Shown: in pieces, positions 25,527 to 34,043 of the stretch
How the letters are laid out: each line of letters begins with the position of its first letter
How positions within the stretch are numbered: the first letter of the stretch is position 1
Assembly (NCBI RefSeq): GCF_900116445.1
Contig: NZ_FPBH01000057.1
Location: 1-36,442, forward strand
Direction: 5' to 3'
From: Paraburkholderia aspalathi
GTDB lineage: Bacteria; Pseudomonadota; Gammaproteobacteria; Burkholderiales; Burkholderiaceae
DNA: 36,442 nt
Notes under the pieces: model-generated
Databases searched by the model: none
Told to the model about the DNA's origin: nothing
The model's input: the letters and a program-made list of their open reading frames with translations, nothing else
Program-made: the position numbers and the translations under genes

Positions 25527-27002
25527 ATGATCGAGCACAAGCTTTACATTAACGGCCAATATGTCGATGGCCACAGCGGCCGCAGGCTGATCAGCGTGAA
25601 TCCCTATACGGGTGAAGGCTGGGCCTCCGTCCCCGAAGCCGACGCGCAAGACGTCGCTGCCGCCGTTTCCGCAGCGCAAAGTGCCTATCGCGAGACATGG
25701 CGTCAAACCTCCGGGATTGCTCGAGCCGGGATGATGCTGAAGCTCGCATCATTGATCGAGGCATCTGCTGAGCGTATGTCCGTTACCGAAAGTAGCGACA
25801 ACGGGAAAATAGTGCGAGAGACTTTCCCGCAAATGAAATGGGTGGGACGTCAGCTTCGCTTTGCCGCCGGCTACGCTGACAAGCTCTATGGTCAACATAT
25901 TCCGCTTGACCAACGCGACACCCTCGACTACTTGATTTATGAGCCGTATGGTGTTGTTGCCCTGATTACGGCATGGAATTCACCGCTATCACTGTTGGCC
26001 AACAAGCTCGCTCCGGCACTTGCTGCTGGTAACTGCGTCGTTGTGAAGCCATCCGAGCATGCATCAGTGTCCACGCTCGAATTCGCTGCCCTCGTCGAGG
26101 AAGCGGGCTTCCCGCCGGGGGTGTTTAATGTCATCACCGGCGGAGCCGAAGCAGGGCGTGCTTTGGTCAATGCCGAAGGAGTGGCGAAGGTCAGCTTCAC
26201 GGGAAGTCCTGGAGTGGGTCGTGAGATTGCGGCGGCTGCGGGTCGACGTCTGGTTCCGGTCACGCTCGAGCTGGGCGGAAAGTCGCCGAACATCATTTTT
26301 GACGATGCCGATGTTAATAAAGCCGTTGTCGGAGCGCTTGCCGGAATTTTCGGTGCTACGGGCCAGACCTGTATTGCTGGCTCACGTCTTCTGGTACAAC
26401 GCGGCGTTTATGACGAAGTGGTGCGGCGCGTGGCAGAGCGCGCAGCCAACATCCGCATGGGAAATCCGCTCGATTCCAGCACGGATATGGGCCCAGCAGC
26501 TAACGAACCGCAGATGCAGAGAATTCTTGGCGCGATTGAATCGGCTAAGGCTGCGGGTGCGCGCCTGGTCACCGGCGGGAGCCGTGCTAACGGCGCGGGT
26601 CTCGATAACGGGTTCTTCATTGAACCAACGGTGTTCTCGAACGTGAGCAATGAAAGTCATCTCGCGCAAGAGGAAATTTTTGGTCCGGTCCTGGCCGCAA
26701 TTCCTTTCGATACCGAGGAAGAGGCTATCGCGATTGCAAACAATTCGCGATATGGCCTGGCAGCCGGGATTTGGTCCCAGAATATCTCACGAGTTATGCG
26801 AGTGAGTCGCGAAGTACAGGCGGGTAGTGTATGGGTAAATACCTACCGCGCCGTCGCTGCGCAAGCCCCGTTTGGCGGTTTCAAGGAGTCCGGCATTGGC
26901 CGCGAACGCGGAGAGGCCGGATTGCGGGAATTCATGACGACCAAGAACGTCATGATCGACTTCTCAAGCGCAGAACGCGATCCGTTTTCCGCCAAGCTCT
27001 GA
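25527..27002 (+). CDS. NAD(P)-dependent aldehyde dehydrogenase
   Basis: A 491-residue enzyme of the classical aldehyde dehydrogenase superfamily, the usual length. Key residues are Asn151 in TAWNSPL, Lys174 in VVVKPSEHA, FTGSPGVG (224-231) in the cofactor site, general base Glu248 in LELGGKSPN, and nucleophile Cys282 in GQTCIAGSR. It oxidises an aldehyde to the acid in the cytoplasm. There is no methylmalonate-semialdehyde-type signature, so a non-CoA-acylating reaction is expected. The ATG follows GCAGGAGACAGC. The next gene, a beta-hydroxyacid dehydrogenase, starts 15 bases after the stop, so the two form an operon and may act on successive alcohol and aldehyde intermediates. Confidence 0.95.
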   Translation: MIEHKLYINGQYVDGHSGRRLISVNPYTGEGWASVPEADAQDVAAAVSAAQSAYRETWRQTSGIARAGMMLKLASLIEASAERMSVTESSDNGKIVRETFPQMKWVGRQLRFAAGYADKLYGQHIPLDQRDTLDYLIYEPYGVVALITAWNSPLSLLANKLAPALAAGNCVVVKPSEHASVSTLEFAALVEEAGFPPGVFNVITGGAEAGRALVNAEGVAKVSFTGSPGVGREIAAAAGRRLVPVTLELGGKSPNIIFDDADVNKAVVGALAGIFGATGQTCIAGSRLLVQRGVYDEVVRRVAERAANIRMGNPLDSSTDMGPAANEPQMQRILGAIESAKAAGARLVTGGSRANGAGLDNGFFIEPTVFSNVSNESHLAQEEIFGPVLAAIPFDTEEEAIAIANNSRYGLAAGIWSQNISRVMRVSREVQAGSVWVNTYRAVAAQAPFGGFKESGIGRERGEAGLREFMTTKNVMIDFSSAERDPFSAKL

Positions 27003-27017
27003 CAGGAGATAGCTGAA

Positions 27018-27926
27018 GTGACTTCTCCTTCTATCAGGAAATTGAGACTCGGATTCGTGGGGCTAGGCGTCATGGGCGAACCCATGTGCGCGAATCTGAT
27101 ACGCAAATCCGGTGTTCCAGTCTATGTGCACGACCTCGATTCGGAACGTCTCATACGTGCGGTCGACGCAGGGGCCATTGCCGTAGATTCGGTGGAAGCC
27201 GTCGGCGCTGAAGCAGACGTGATTTTCCTGTCGCTCCCTTCGATCGTGCAAGTCGAGGCTGTCTGTGCTTCCCTTCTAGACCTAGGCCGTCCGATCCTGG
27301 TCGTGGATATGAGCACCAGCGACGTTGCGCGCACGCGATTGCTCGCGGAACGTCTAGCTGCAGCAAACATTCAATTCGTGGATGCTCCCGTTGCACGCAC
27401 GAAAGAAGCGGCCGTACAAGGTACATTGTTCATATCGGTCGGAGGTAGCCACGAGCTATTTGAGACCGTACAGCCATTCCTTGCGCACATGGGAAGCGAC
27501 GTTTTGCATTGCGGCGATGTTGGTTGTGGGCAGATTGTGAAGGTCCTGAACAACATGATGGCTTTGATGACCATCAATGCCCTTTCCGAAATTTTGACAA
27601 TCGGACGTCGTGCGGGAATGGACGGAAAACAACTCTTCGACGCTCTCGCCCGCAGTTCAGCGGACAGTTTCATCCTTCGCAACCATGGCATGAAGTGTCT
27701 TGTTCCGGACAGCTTCCCGGAAAAGGCTTTCCCTGTGGACTACGCAATCAAGGATGCGTCAACGGCACTGCAACTGGCCGAACAGGTGGACTTCCATCCA
27801 CGTATCGCTCGATACACTCACGACGTGCTTTGTACGGCTCAGGAGGCCGGTTACGGCCTCAACTATCACCCGGTGGTGATCAGGGTGGTCGACGGGCGTG
27901 TGGCGTCGACGTTAGGCGAGCTTTAA
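27018..27926 (+). CDS. Beta-hydroxyacid dehydrogenase, YihU-like
   Basis: A 302-residue member of the 3-hydroxyisobutyrate dehydrogenase family. The cofactor motif is GFVGLGVMG (12-20) and the catalytic lysine K175 lies in GQIVKVLNNMM. The substrate motif reads DAPVARTKEAAVQGTL instead of the usual DAPVSGG. This resembles sulfolactaldehyde reductase YihU, which has an Arg at this place that contacts the sulfonate; the Ser that also contacts it in YihU is Ala182 here. The substrate may therefore be an acidic semialdehyde, not necessarily a sulfonate. GTG 27018 follows CAGGAGATAG, 15 bases after the aldehyde dehydrogenase. Its stop overlaps the convergent LysR stop by four bases. Confidence 0.92.
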   Translation: MTSPSIRKLRLGFVGLGVMGEPMCANLIRKSGVPVYVHDLDSERLIRAVDAGAIAVDSVEAVGAEADVIFLSLPSIVQVEAVCASLLDLGRPILVVDMSTSDVARTRLLAERLAAANIQFVDAPVARTKEAAVQGTLFISVGGSHELFETVQPFLAHMGSDVLHCGDVGCGQIVKVLNNMMALMTINALSEILTIGRRAGMDGKQLFDALARSSADSFILRNHGMKCLVPDSFPEKAFPVDYAIKDASTALQLAEQVDFHPRIARYTHDVLCTAQEAGYGLNYHPVVIRVVDGRVASTLGEL

Positions 27927-28843
27927 ACGGTCTTGCCGGATTGCGATCGCGCCAAAGCTCCGGCGAGTTTTGGCGCAAGTTCTGCAACGACCTTACGAGC
28001 GAGATCGGCCCCGAGCCGGTCGCTCCAGATTAGCTCCAGACGCAACAGATTCTGACCGTCATCCGGTAGCTCCCGAAGCACCACCCCGGGATAGCACGCC
28101 GACTTGTACGATGCGGGAACAAGTCCGAAACCGAAACCCATGGATACCATCTGGAATATGGTGAATGCACTTCGGGCGGAATGCTTGATAAGTGGACTAA
28201 ATCCGGCACGCGTACACGCCGAGATAGCGGCGTCGTAGATCGACGGACCGTGGCTTCGCGCAAGCGTCACCATCGGTTCATCTGCGAGGTCGCTTAACGT
28301 GAGGTCGTCCTTTCCCACACATTCGTGAGATTCCGGAAGCACAAGGGTCAGATGATCGGTGAAAACACGTGCGCGATTGACGCGAATACGCTCCGGCAAT
28401 GCGTGAACGATTCCGATGTCCAACGCTCCCTGAAGCACAGCGCGGGCTTGCTCGTCAGATTGTATGTCGTTCACCAGCACGTCAATATCGGGAAAAGACG
28501 TCCTCATTATTTCGAGAAATGTTGGCATGACGCTGAACAGGGCCGAAGTTGCGACGCCGACTCGGAGCGTGCCCGCATTTGATTCGCTCGCATGAACGGC
28601 CGAGTTGACGGCGGTCAGAAACTGCTCCAGAAGTATACGGCTTTCCCGAAGGAATACGGTTCCGGCATGGGTGAGACGAACTTCACGCGAGTTCCGCAAG
28701 AACAGTTCGACACCCATCTCCTCCTCCAGAGCTTTGATCTGTTGGGAGAGTGGCGGCTGTGACATGTGAAGTCGAGTCGCCGCCTTGCTGAAGCTCAGTT
28801 CTTCAGCGACGGTGACGAAGTACCGCAGTTGCTTGAGGTCCAT
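27923..28843 (-). CDS. LysR-family transcriptional regulator
   Basis: A 306-residue LysR regulator resembling the BenM/CbnR branch. It starts MDLKQLRYFVTVAEELSFSK, with the recognition part MSQPPLSQQIKALEEEMGVE and the effector domain from about residue 90 (GTLRVGVATSALF). I chose ATG 28843, the family-typical start; the open frame extends 50 codons further upstream without similarity. It converges on the second dehydrogenase gene, with overlapping stops, and is divergent from the amidohydrolase gene across a 1.7-kb gap. This branch often activates catabolic operons for aromatic or related acids. The target here is inferred from position. Confidence 0.94.
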   Translation of the reverse strand: MDLKQLRYFVTVAEELSFSKAATRLHMSQPPLSQQIKALEEEMGVELFLRNSREVRLTHAGTVFLRESRILLEQFLTAVNSAVHASESNAGTLRVGVATSALFSVMPTFLEIMRTSFPDIDVLVNDIQSDEQARAVLQGALDIGIVHALPERIRVNRARVFTDHLTLVLPESHECVGKDDLTLSDLADEPMVTLARSHGPSIYDAAISACTRAGFSPLIKHSARSAFTIFQMVSMGFGFGLVPASYKSACYPGVVLRELPDDGQNLLRLELIWSDRLGADLARKVVAELAPKLAGALARSQSGKTV

Positions 28844-29250
28844 GAACGTGTTTCGACGATCGTAATCGTTGGCCTCGAAATTCCGAGACCAGTGGATGAG
28901 CCTCGCGACCTCTGCTATCTGGTCGCGGTGGTGCGTAGTGCCAGAGTGTACGGGATCAGGCGGAGGCAGGCTCGCGAAGAAATTCAATGCCAATTAGCGC
29001 CCGGCGTCAGCCGAGGTGGCAACCATATCTCCCAGTCGACTGCACAATCGCCGCCGTTGATACGAGCGAAGGCAGCTACATCGACACAGATCAATAGTCC
29101 CGCCCGTCGCGGGTGGTGGCACAGCAAGAAATGCGATTTGCGTTCCGCTGCTCCGGAAGCAAATAGTCATCTCGAAACACGCGTCAGCAATCCCATTGCG
29201 CCCATCCGGTCTGACCGCTCCGACCAGCACATCGGTTGCGTTTGAGTCAT

Positions 29251-29263
29251 ATCGTATAACGAT
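29251..29263. promoter_or_regulatory. Palindromic operator candidate ATCGTATAACGAT
   Basis: Arms ATCGT and ACGAT are perfectly complementary around ATA. Palindromes of this form are common binding sites for GntR/FCD and some IclR proteins. It lies upstream of the possibly decayed minus-strand stretch at 28994-29230 and far (1.26 kb) from the amidohydrolase start, so it may be an operator left behind by a lost gene. Confidence 0.3.
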
Positions 29264-29742
29264 TTGCTGACAACAGATCCCGACTTCCTACAAAACGTGA
29301 GAAAGATCACACACGCCGTCTACGATCTTCTCACGTCAAGGCTGTTATGGAAGAGCGTCCTACAAGCGCGCCACCACTAAAAATCAAGCGACACGCCTCG
29401 ACACCGTCTGCATAGCACACATACTCGAAAATACCCGCGTTGCGATGCCCCGTATCGCAGCCCATCGCGCCACAAACTGTACAAGTCATCACCTCACAAC
29501 CTGCGAACCGGACTCATAAAATTTCTCTATCAGTCTATTCTCATTGCGACATTGTGCGGTTTCGGCTTCTTCTCAATACTCTGTTCTGTGGTGCTCAGAC
29601 GAGATTACTTGATGAGATATCTGCCTCAAGTCCGTCCAGCGTCTATACATGCCTGCGCTGTGTGCCTCGTCTGTGCTCAACAAAGTTTGACGAAAATGGA
29701 GATGAATTGCGAGTTGAAACGGATTCGTTTCGCCAGAAGCAC

Positions 29743-29770
29743 GAGATGCGAGATGCGAGATGCGAGATGC
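29743..29770. repeat. Four perfect tandem copies of GAGATGC
   Basis: The 7-base unit GAGATGC repeats four times without error over 28 bases. Because seven is not a multiple of three, slippage would change reading frame in any gene crossing it. No confirmed gene crosses it; the nearest frames start at 29760 and 29799. Confidence 0.85.
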
Positions 29771-30082
29771 AATCATCTTCGCAACGACTTTGGAGGGAAT
29801 GAATCTGCATCAAATTGACGTCCGGGACACCAAATATCCTGACGGCCGTGTCCTCGTTGTAGGCGCGGCAGATCGGCGGGTCAACTGTGTCCTCTCGGCG
29901 GCGGCGCCGCTAACGTCAGCATCGATCGCGCTCAAGCTACTTATCGGAACCATGAATTACGAGGCACATTTGACATAGCTGTACGATGCCCGACAAAAGG
30001 AGATACGGCGCATAGATGTGTGATCTAAGCGGCGCTCTATGCATACTGAGACGTTTTCGTAATCTGCTCGATCAGAGACAAC

Positions 30083-30526
30083 ATGGGAAAACAGGACGTC
30101 CATGTCCTGTCTAGCGACATCTTTGTGAAGTTCGGGCCAGTGGACTACGTAGCTCGAATCGTTCGAATATCGCTACCTGTGATTGTTTCCGAACGCGACA
30201 CGCACGGCAGTACAGACTTGCAATGGGGTACATACGTTCTAGATCGCATATCCACGACCCTGCATGGTTTTGTGATTGACGCTATGAATCTCACGTCGAG
30301 ACTTTTACTAAACCAAACGTGCCTTCTCGAAATTGATGAAGACGTAACTACATGTATTCCTATGACACGCAAAGCGAAGAAATTGAGTATGCGGATTTCC
30401 TCCTCTTCTCAAGAAGCTGGAAGTCAATTCCCGATGAGCGATGCTACGCTTCCGACGGTTGGATATGGCGCGCTGTGCAGGAAATTTTGTCTATATGAGC
30501 AGCTTACCGAGGAGTTTCAGAAATGA
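30083..30526 (+). CDS. Hypothetical protein (147 residues), doubtful
   Basis: An open frame of 147 codons whose stop overlaps the amidohydrolase start as ATGA, which would suit translational coupling. I do not recognise any family. The composition (many Ser, Thr, Cys; few Ala, Gly) and irregular codon choice are unlike the neighbouring enzymes, and the ATG at 30083 has only a weak ribosome site. It may be a chance frame or recently acquired DNA. The region just before the overlap (CGAGGAGTTTC) serves as the ribosome site of the next gene. Confidence 0.22.
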   Translation: MGKQDVHVLSSDIFVKFGPVDYVARIVRISLPVIVSERDTHGSTDLQWGTYVLDRISTTLHGFVIDAMNLTSRLLLNQTCLLEIDEDVTTCIPMTRKAKKLSMRISSSSQEAGSQFPMSDATLPTVGYGALCRKFCLYEQLTEEFQK

Positions 30527-31560
30527 GTGTTGAAGATGATCAAAACCTGTTGCAAATCGTCCAGACCCGCCCAGATCCAGACTGGCTGAGCGTCAGCCGT
30601 GAAGATCCTATCGAGCCCGATCTCCCTATTATCGATGCACATCATCACTTTTCGGAGCATTGGGGCGGCTATATGCCCGCCGATCTTATCGAGGACAGTC
30701 AGGGCCACAACGTTGTCGCGACGGTTTACGTCCAATGTGGATGGAACTATCGCTCTGGCGGTCTCGAGCGAATGCGTCCCGTAGGTGAAGTCGAATCTGT
30801 AGTTGACGTGACTCGTCAAGCCAATTCCAAACAGTCAAAGACGAATCTGGCGGCCGCGATCGTTGGATTCGCAGATCTACGACTCGGTGATACTGTTGAC
30901 GACGTACTTGCAACGCAAGTTGCCGTCGGCGATGGGAGATTTCGCGGAGTCCGAGTAAATGGGACTCGTCACGCGACGTTTCGATTCGGCATTCTGCCGC
31001 GCCCCCCCTTCCATCTCTACACCGATCCGATGTTCAAGGAGGGCTATGCCTGTCTTGGACGTCACGGACTCAGCTTCGACGCGTGGGTCTATCACACTCA
31101 ACTCGATGACGTAGCCGAACTGGCCGCCGAATTTCCGTCTATCCCGATTGTACTGAATCATTTGGGCGGCCCCATAGGTGTCGCCGGCTATCAAGGTCAT
31201 CAAGACGTGACGATCAAGGAGTGGATTCCCGCCCTCAAACGTGTCGCGCAACTACCGAATATAACAGCGAAGATCGGCGCCCTTGGAGCGACAGTATTCG
31301 GCTACGACTTTGTCTCGCGCCCTGCCCCACCGACCTCGAAAGAACTGGCGGACGCCTGGCGACCGCTGGTCGAACCGGTCATCGAAACATTCGGCCCCGA
31401 CCGATGCATGTTTGAAAGCAATTTTCCGTTAGATCGGAGCTCCGGTAGCTATGGCGTGGTTTGGAATGCATTTAAACGACTTGTTTCCGGGACAAATGCT
31501 GAAGACAAGCGCAATCTCTTTCACGATACGGCTAGGCGGGCCTATCGGATTGATCAATAA
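30523..31560 (+). CDS. Amidohydrolase family protein (Amidohydro_2, TIM-barrel)
   Basis: A 345-residue metal-dependent hydrolase. The metal motif is IIDAHHHF (His40, His42), followed by the mid-barrel VLNHLGGPIG and the C-terminal MFESNFPLDR, in which Asn stands where many relatives have the metal-binding Asp (SDWP). This variant is shared by a subgroup that includes rhizobial y4mH-like proteins as I remember them. Relatives hydrolyse lactones (pyrone dicarboxylate, sugar lactones) or decarboxylate aromatic acids. The ribosome site is CGAGGAG. It is followed after 286 bases by the acyl-CoA ligase gene. The likely role is lactone or cyclic-intermediate hydrolysis in the same pathway, but the substrate is unknown. 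Confidence 0.92.
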   Translation: MSVEDDQNLLQIVQTRPDPDWLSVSREDPIEPDLPIIDAHHHFSEHWGGYMPADLIEDSQGHNVVATVYVQCGWNYRSGGLERMRPVGEVESVVDVTRQANSKQSKTNLAAAIVGFADLRLGDTVDDVLATQVAVGDGRFRGVRVNGTRHATFRFGILPRPPFHLYTDPMFKEGYACLGRHGLSFDAWVYHTQLDDVAELAAEFPSIPIVLNHLGGPIGVAGYQGHQDVTIKEWIPALKRVAQLPNITAKIGALGATVFGYDFVSRPAPPTSKELADAWRPLVEPVIETFGPDRCMFESNFPLDRSSGSYGVVWNAFKRLVSGTNAEDKRNLFHDTARRAYRIDQ

Positions 31561-31846
31561 CATCCCTATAAACAGACGGGTGGACTAGATTAGAAGATGA
31601 GTTTCTTCTCGAGCGTGCTCGCTGCACATCACTCGTTAGACCGTCGTTGTGAACTTCGTCGTATCGGTGCAAATGATCGGTCGAAGGAAGCAATCTCCGG
31701 GATTGCTTGATGACCCGATAAAACGAGACGGCATCGGACAAAGGAAAAATAGAAGGCAGCAACAAAAATACCGGTGGACGAATGCCGTTTCATGCGTTCT
31801 TTTTCCTCGTACATGTACCGAATCATTACTTCAACAAATACAGATC

Positions 31847-33475
31847 ATGAATCCCTACGACGAACTTGAACGAAATAGTGCCAACTATGTTCCATTGAGT
31901 CCCCTCAGTTTTATCCACCGAACCGCCGCAGTCTTCCCTGATCGTCTCGCTATCATCTATGGCACGCATCGTCAGACGTGGAAAGAGACTTTTGAGAGAT
32001 CCCGTCGGCTCGCCAGCGCATTAACGAGGAACGGAATTGGTAAAGGCGATACGGTTGCCGTGATGCTGCCGAACATCCCCGCTATGTTTGAGGCTCATTT
32101 CGGTGTGCCAGCCACAGGTGCAGTCCTTAACACCCTAAACACACGGCTTGATTCCGCGTCGATCGCTTTCATGCTCGAGCACGGCGATGCCAAAGTCATT
32201 CTTTACGATCTGGAATACGCTGACGTGGTCGAGGCGGCAGTGAAATCTCTCGAACGGCCGCCTCTAGTCATTTCTGTTCCCGACAATCAGTTACAAGATG
32301 TCGCGCCGACAGAGGCCATCACTTACGAAGACTTTTTGAAACATGGAAATTCACTACATCCGTGGGACCTGCCCGTGGACGAGTGGGACGCCATCGCGCT
32401 GAACTACACCTCCGGTACCACCGGAAATCCGAAAGGAGTGGTAACGCATCACCGCGGCGCATATTTGAACGCATGTAGCAATGTTATCAGCTGGCAAATG
32501 CCCCAGCACCCGATTTATCTCTGGACATTGCCGATGTTCCACTGCAATGGCTGGTGCTTTCCCTGGACCATGGCTCTCGTGGCCGGCACGAGCGTATGCA
32601 CACGGCGCGTGGATCCTCAGACAGTCTACTCTCTCATTAGAGAGCACCATGTCACCCACATGTGCGGGGCACCGATCGTCTATAGTATGTTGGGTGCTGC
32701 CCCAGCATCCATGCGTTCAGGCATCGAACACACTATTCAAGGACTCATAGCGGGCGCAGCGCCACCAGCAGCAGTCATCGAGAGTTGCGAATCGGTTGGC
32801 ATCAAACTCACACATGTGTACGGTCTTACTGAAGTATATGGGCCAGCAGCCGTGTGCGCCAAGCAGCCTGAATGGGAACTTTTGCCACTTTTCGAGCGTG
32901 CAAGACTCAACGGCCGCCAAGGCGTGTCATATCCGTTGCAGGAAGCTGTGGCCGTTCTTGATCCTGTTACGCTCGAGCCCGTCCCCCCAGACGGCGAATC
33001 TCTGGGAGAAATCTTCTTCAGAGGAAACGTGGTGATGAAGGGCTATCTGAAGAACGCTGCAGCGACTTCGGAGGCGTTCGCTGGCGGCTGGTTCCACACA
33101 GGTGATCTTGCCATCGTTCATCCTGACGGCTACATCAAAATCAGGGACCGAAGCAAAGACGTAATTATCTCAGGCGGCGAGAATATCAGCTCGCTCGAAG
33201 TCGAAGACGTGCTTCACCAGCACCCCTGCGTTCTTCTTGCCGCAGTAGTCGCCATGCCGGACACCAGATGGGGTGAAGTCCCTTGCGCGTTTATCGAACT
33301 GAAGTCAGGACTCGAATGCACCGAAGGAGAATTTCTGGAGTTTTGTCGTCCTCGACTTGCCCGATTCAAATTACCAAAGAAGATCGTGTTTGGAGAATTG
33401 CCCAAGACGTCCACGGGAAAAGTTCAGAAATTTATTCTTCGCGACCGCGTTGGATCGATTTCGGCTATTGAGTAA
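31847..33475 (+). CDS. AMP-forming acyl-CoA synthetase
   Basis: A 542-residue ANL-superfamily ligase that makes an acyl-CoA from a free acid, ATP and CoA. Signatures: the P-loop TSGTTGNPKG (188-197), HVYGLTEVYGP near 323-333, WFHTGDLAIVHPDGYIKIRD with the hinge Asp/Arg, ISGGENIS, and the C-terminal Lys in KTSTGKVQKF. LPMFHCNGWCFPW in the acyl pocket is typical of the branch acting on medium-chain or short branched acids (often labelled long-chain or AlkK-like). I chose ATG 31847 because the family starts here; the frame is open 66 codons further upstream without similarity. The ribosome site is weak. It probably feeds the acyl-CoA dehydrogenase encoded next. Confidence 0.95.
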   Translation: MNPYDELERNSANYVPLSPLSFIHRTAAVFPDRLAIIYGTHRQTWKETFERSRRLASALTRNGIGKGDTVAVMLPNIPAMFEAHFGVPATGAVLNTLNTRLDSASIAFMLEHGDAKVILYDLEYADVVEAAVKSLERPPLVISVPDNQLQDVAPTEAITYEDFLKHGNSLHPWDLPVDEWDAIALNYTSGTTGNPKGVVTHHRGAYLNACSNVISWQMPQHPIYLWTLPMFHCNGWCFPWTMALVAGTSVCTRRVDPQTVYSLIREHHVTHMCGAPIVYSMLGAAPASMRSGIEHTIQGLIAGAAPPAAVIESCESVGIKLTHVYGLTEVYGPAAVCAKQPEWELLPLFERARLNGRQGVSYPLQEAVAVLDPVTLEPVPPDGESLGEIFFRGNVVMKGYLKNAAATSEAFAGGWFHTGDLAIVHPDGYIKIRDRSKDVIISGGENISSLEVEDVLHQHPCVLLAAVVAMPDTRWGEVPCAFIELKSGLECTEGEFLEFCRPRLARFKLPKKIVFGELPKTSTGKVQKFILRDRVGSISAIE

Positions 33476-34043
33476 GTTGTCCGGTCCGCCGAATCATTTA
33501 GGTACCTCGTTACCTGTCGTTCTGGGTGTACGACATCACAAACCTGTCATTTCGGTGCCGCGAACGATTGTTTGACGGATGAGCTTCTGTGCAGTCCCGT
33601 TCGTACGGGCCGGACTTTGCAGAAGCCCAGAAAATTGGTGAACGAGCTCATTAAGACGCAGAACGAGGCTGTGAGTCATGTCTGATGCGGCGACATCGGT
33701 AGCATCGCGATGCCCGTTATTCACGTGCTCTAGACGTTTCGTCAATTATTCCGGAAATCAGCAGGTCTAGATCCTTCACTTGAACCGTCCAACCGCGTTG
33801 AGAATTTTGCCCCGTCGACTTCTCCGATTTGATAAGCGCTAATGTTTGACCAAACGTGGCTACGAATTTTGAAACGCGTCATTCTAATCTCGTCTCATCG
33901 GCACATGTCGAGAGGTCTCATTCTACGTTTCCTCTCCTCCTGTATCGACCGTTTTAATCTCGTCGACCCCATACGAACGTTATTGCCATACATATCGCCG
34001 GCCGAACGTCCGGTATCTATATTTGTTTATTTCGGAGTTTGCT
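33476..34043. other. Intergenic region between ligase and acyl-CoA dehydrogenase
   Basis: No gene is supported in these 568 bases. A minus-strand frame at 33536-33745 (containing LVLRLNELVHQFSGLLQ) reads somewhat like protein but has no family I can name. A weak hairpin with arms CCCGT and ACGGG occurs near 33597. The right end supplies the GGAG ribosome site (34033) of the next gene. Confidence 0.45.

Larger units (their letters stand above)
28844..30522. other. Long region without a confirmed gene
   Basis: About 1.7 kb between a LysR gene and the amidohydrolase. It contains a 13-base palindrome (29251), a fourfold 7-base repeat (29743), and several short open frames. A minus-strand stretch at 28994-29230 reads partly like protein in two frames (for example AFARINGGDCAVDWEIWLPP), which suggests a decayed gene, but I cannot name the family. 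A frame from ATG 29799, one base after GGAGGG, encodes about 59 residues that I do not recognise. A better candidate frame lies at 30083-30526. The region is AT-richer than its neighbours and may be an old insertion or deletion scar. Confidence 0.5.

Noticed and set aside
29440..29978. Three overlapping short plus-strand frames around the 7-base repeat
   Set aside because: They contradict each other in frame and show no recognisable protein sequence.
33536..33745. Minus-strand 69-codon frame between the ligase and acyl-CoA dehydrogenase genes
   Set aside because: No start signal and no secure family; a regulator-like look was too weak to support a call.
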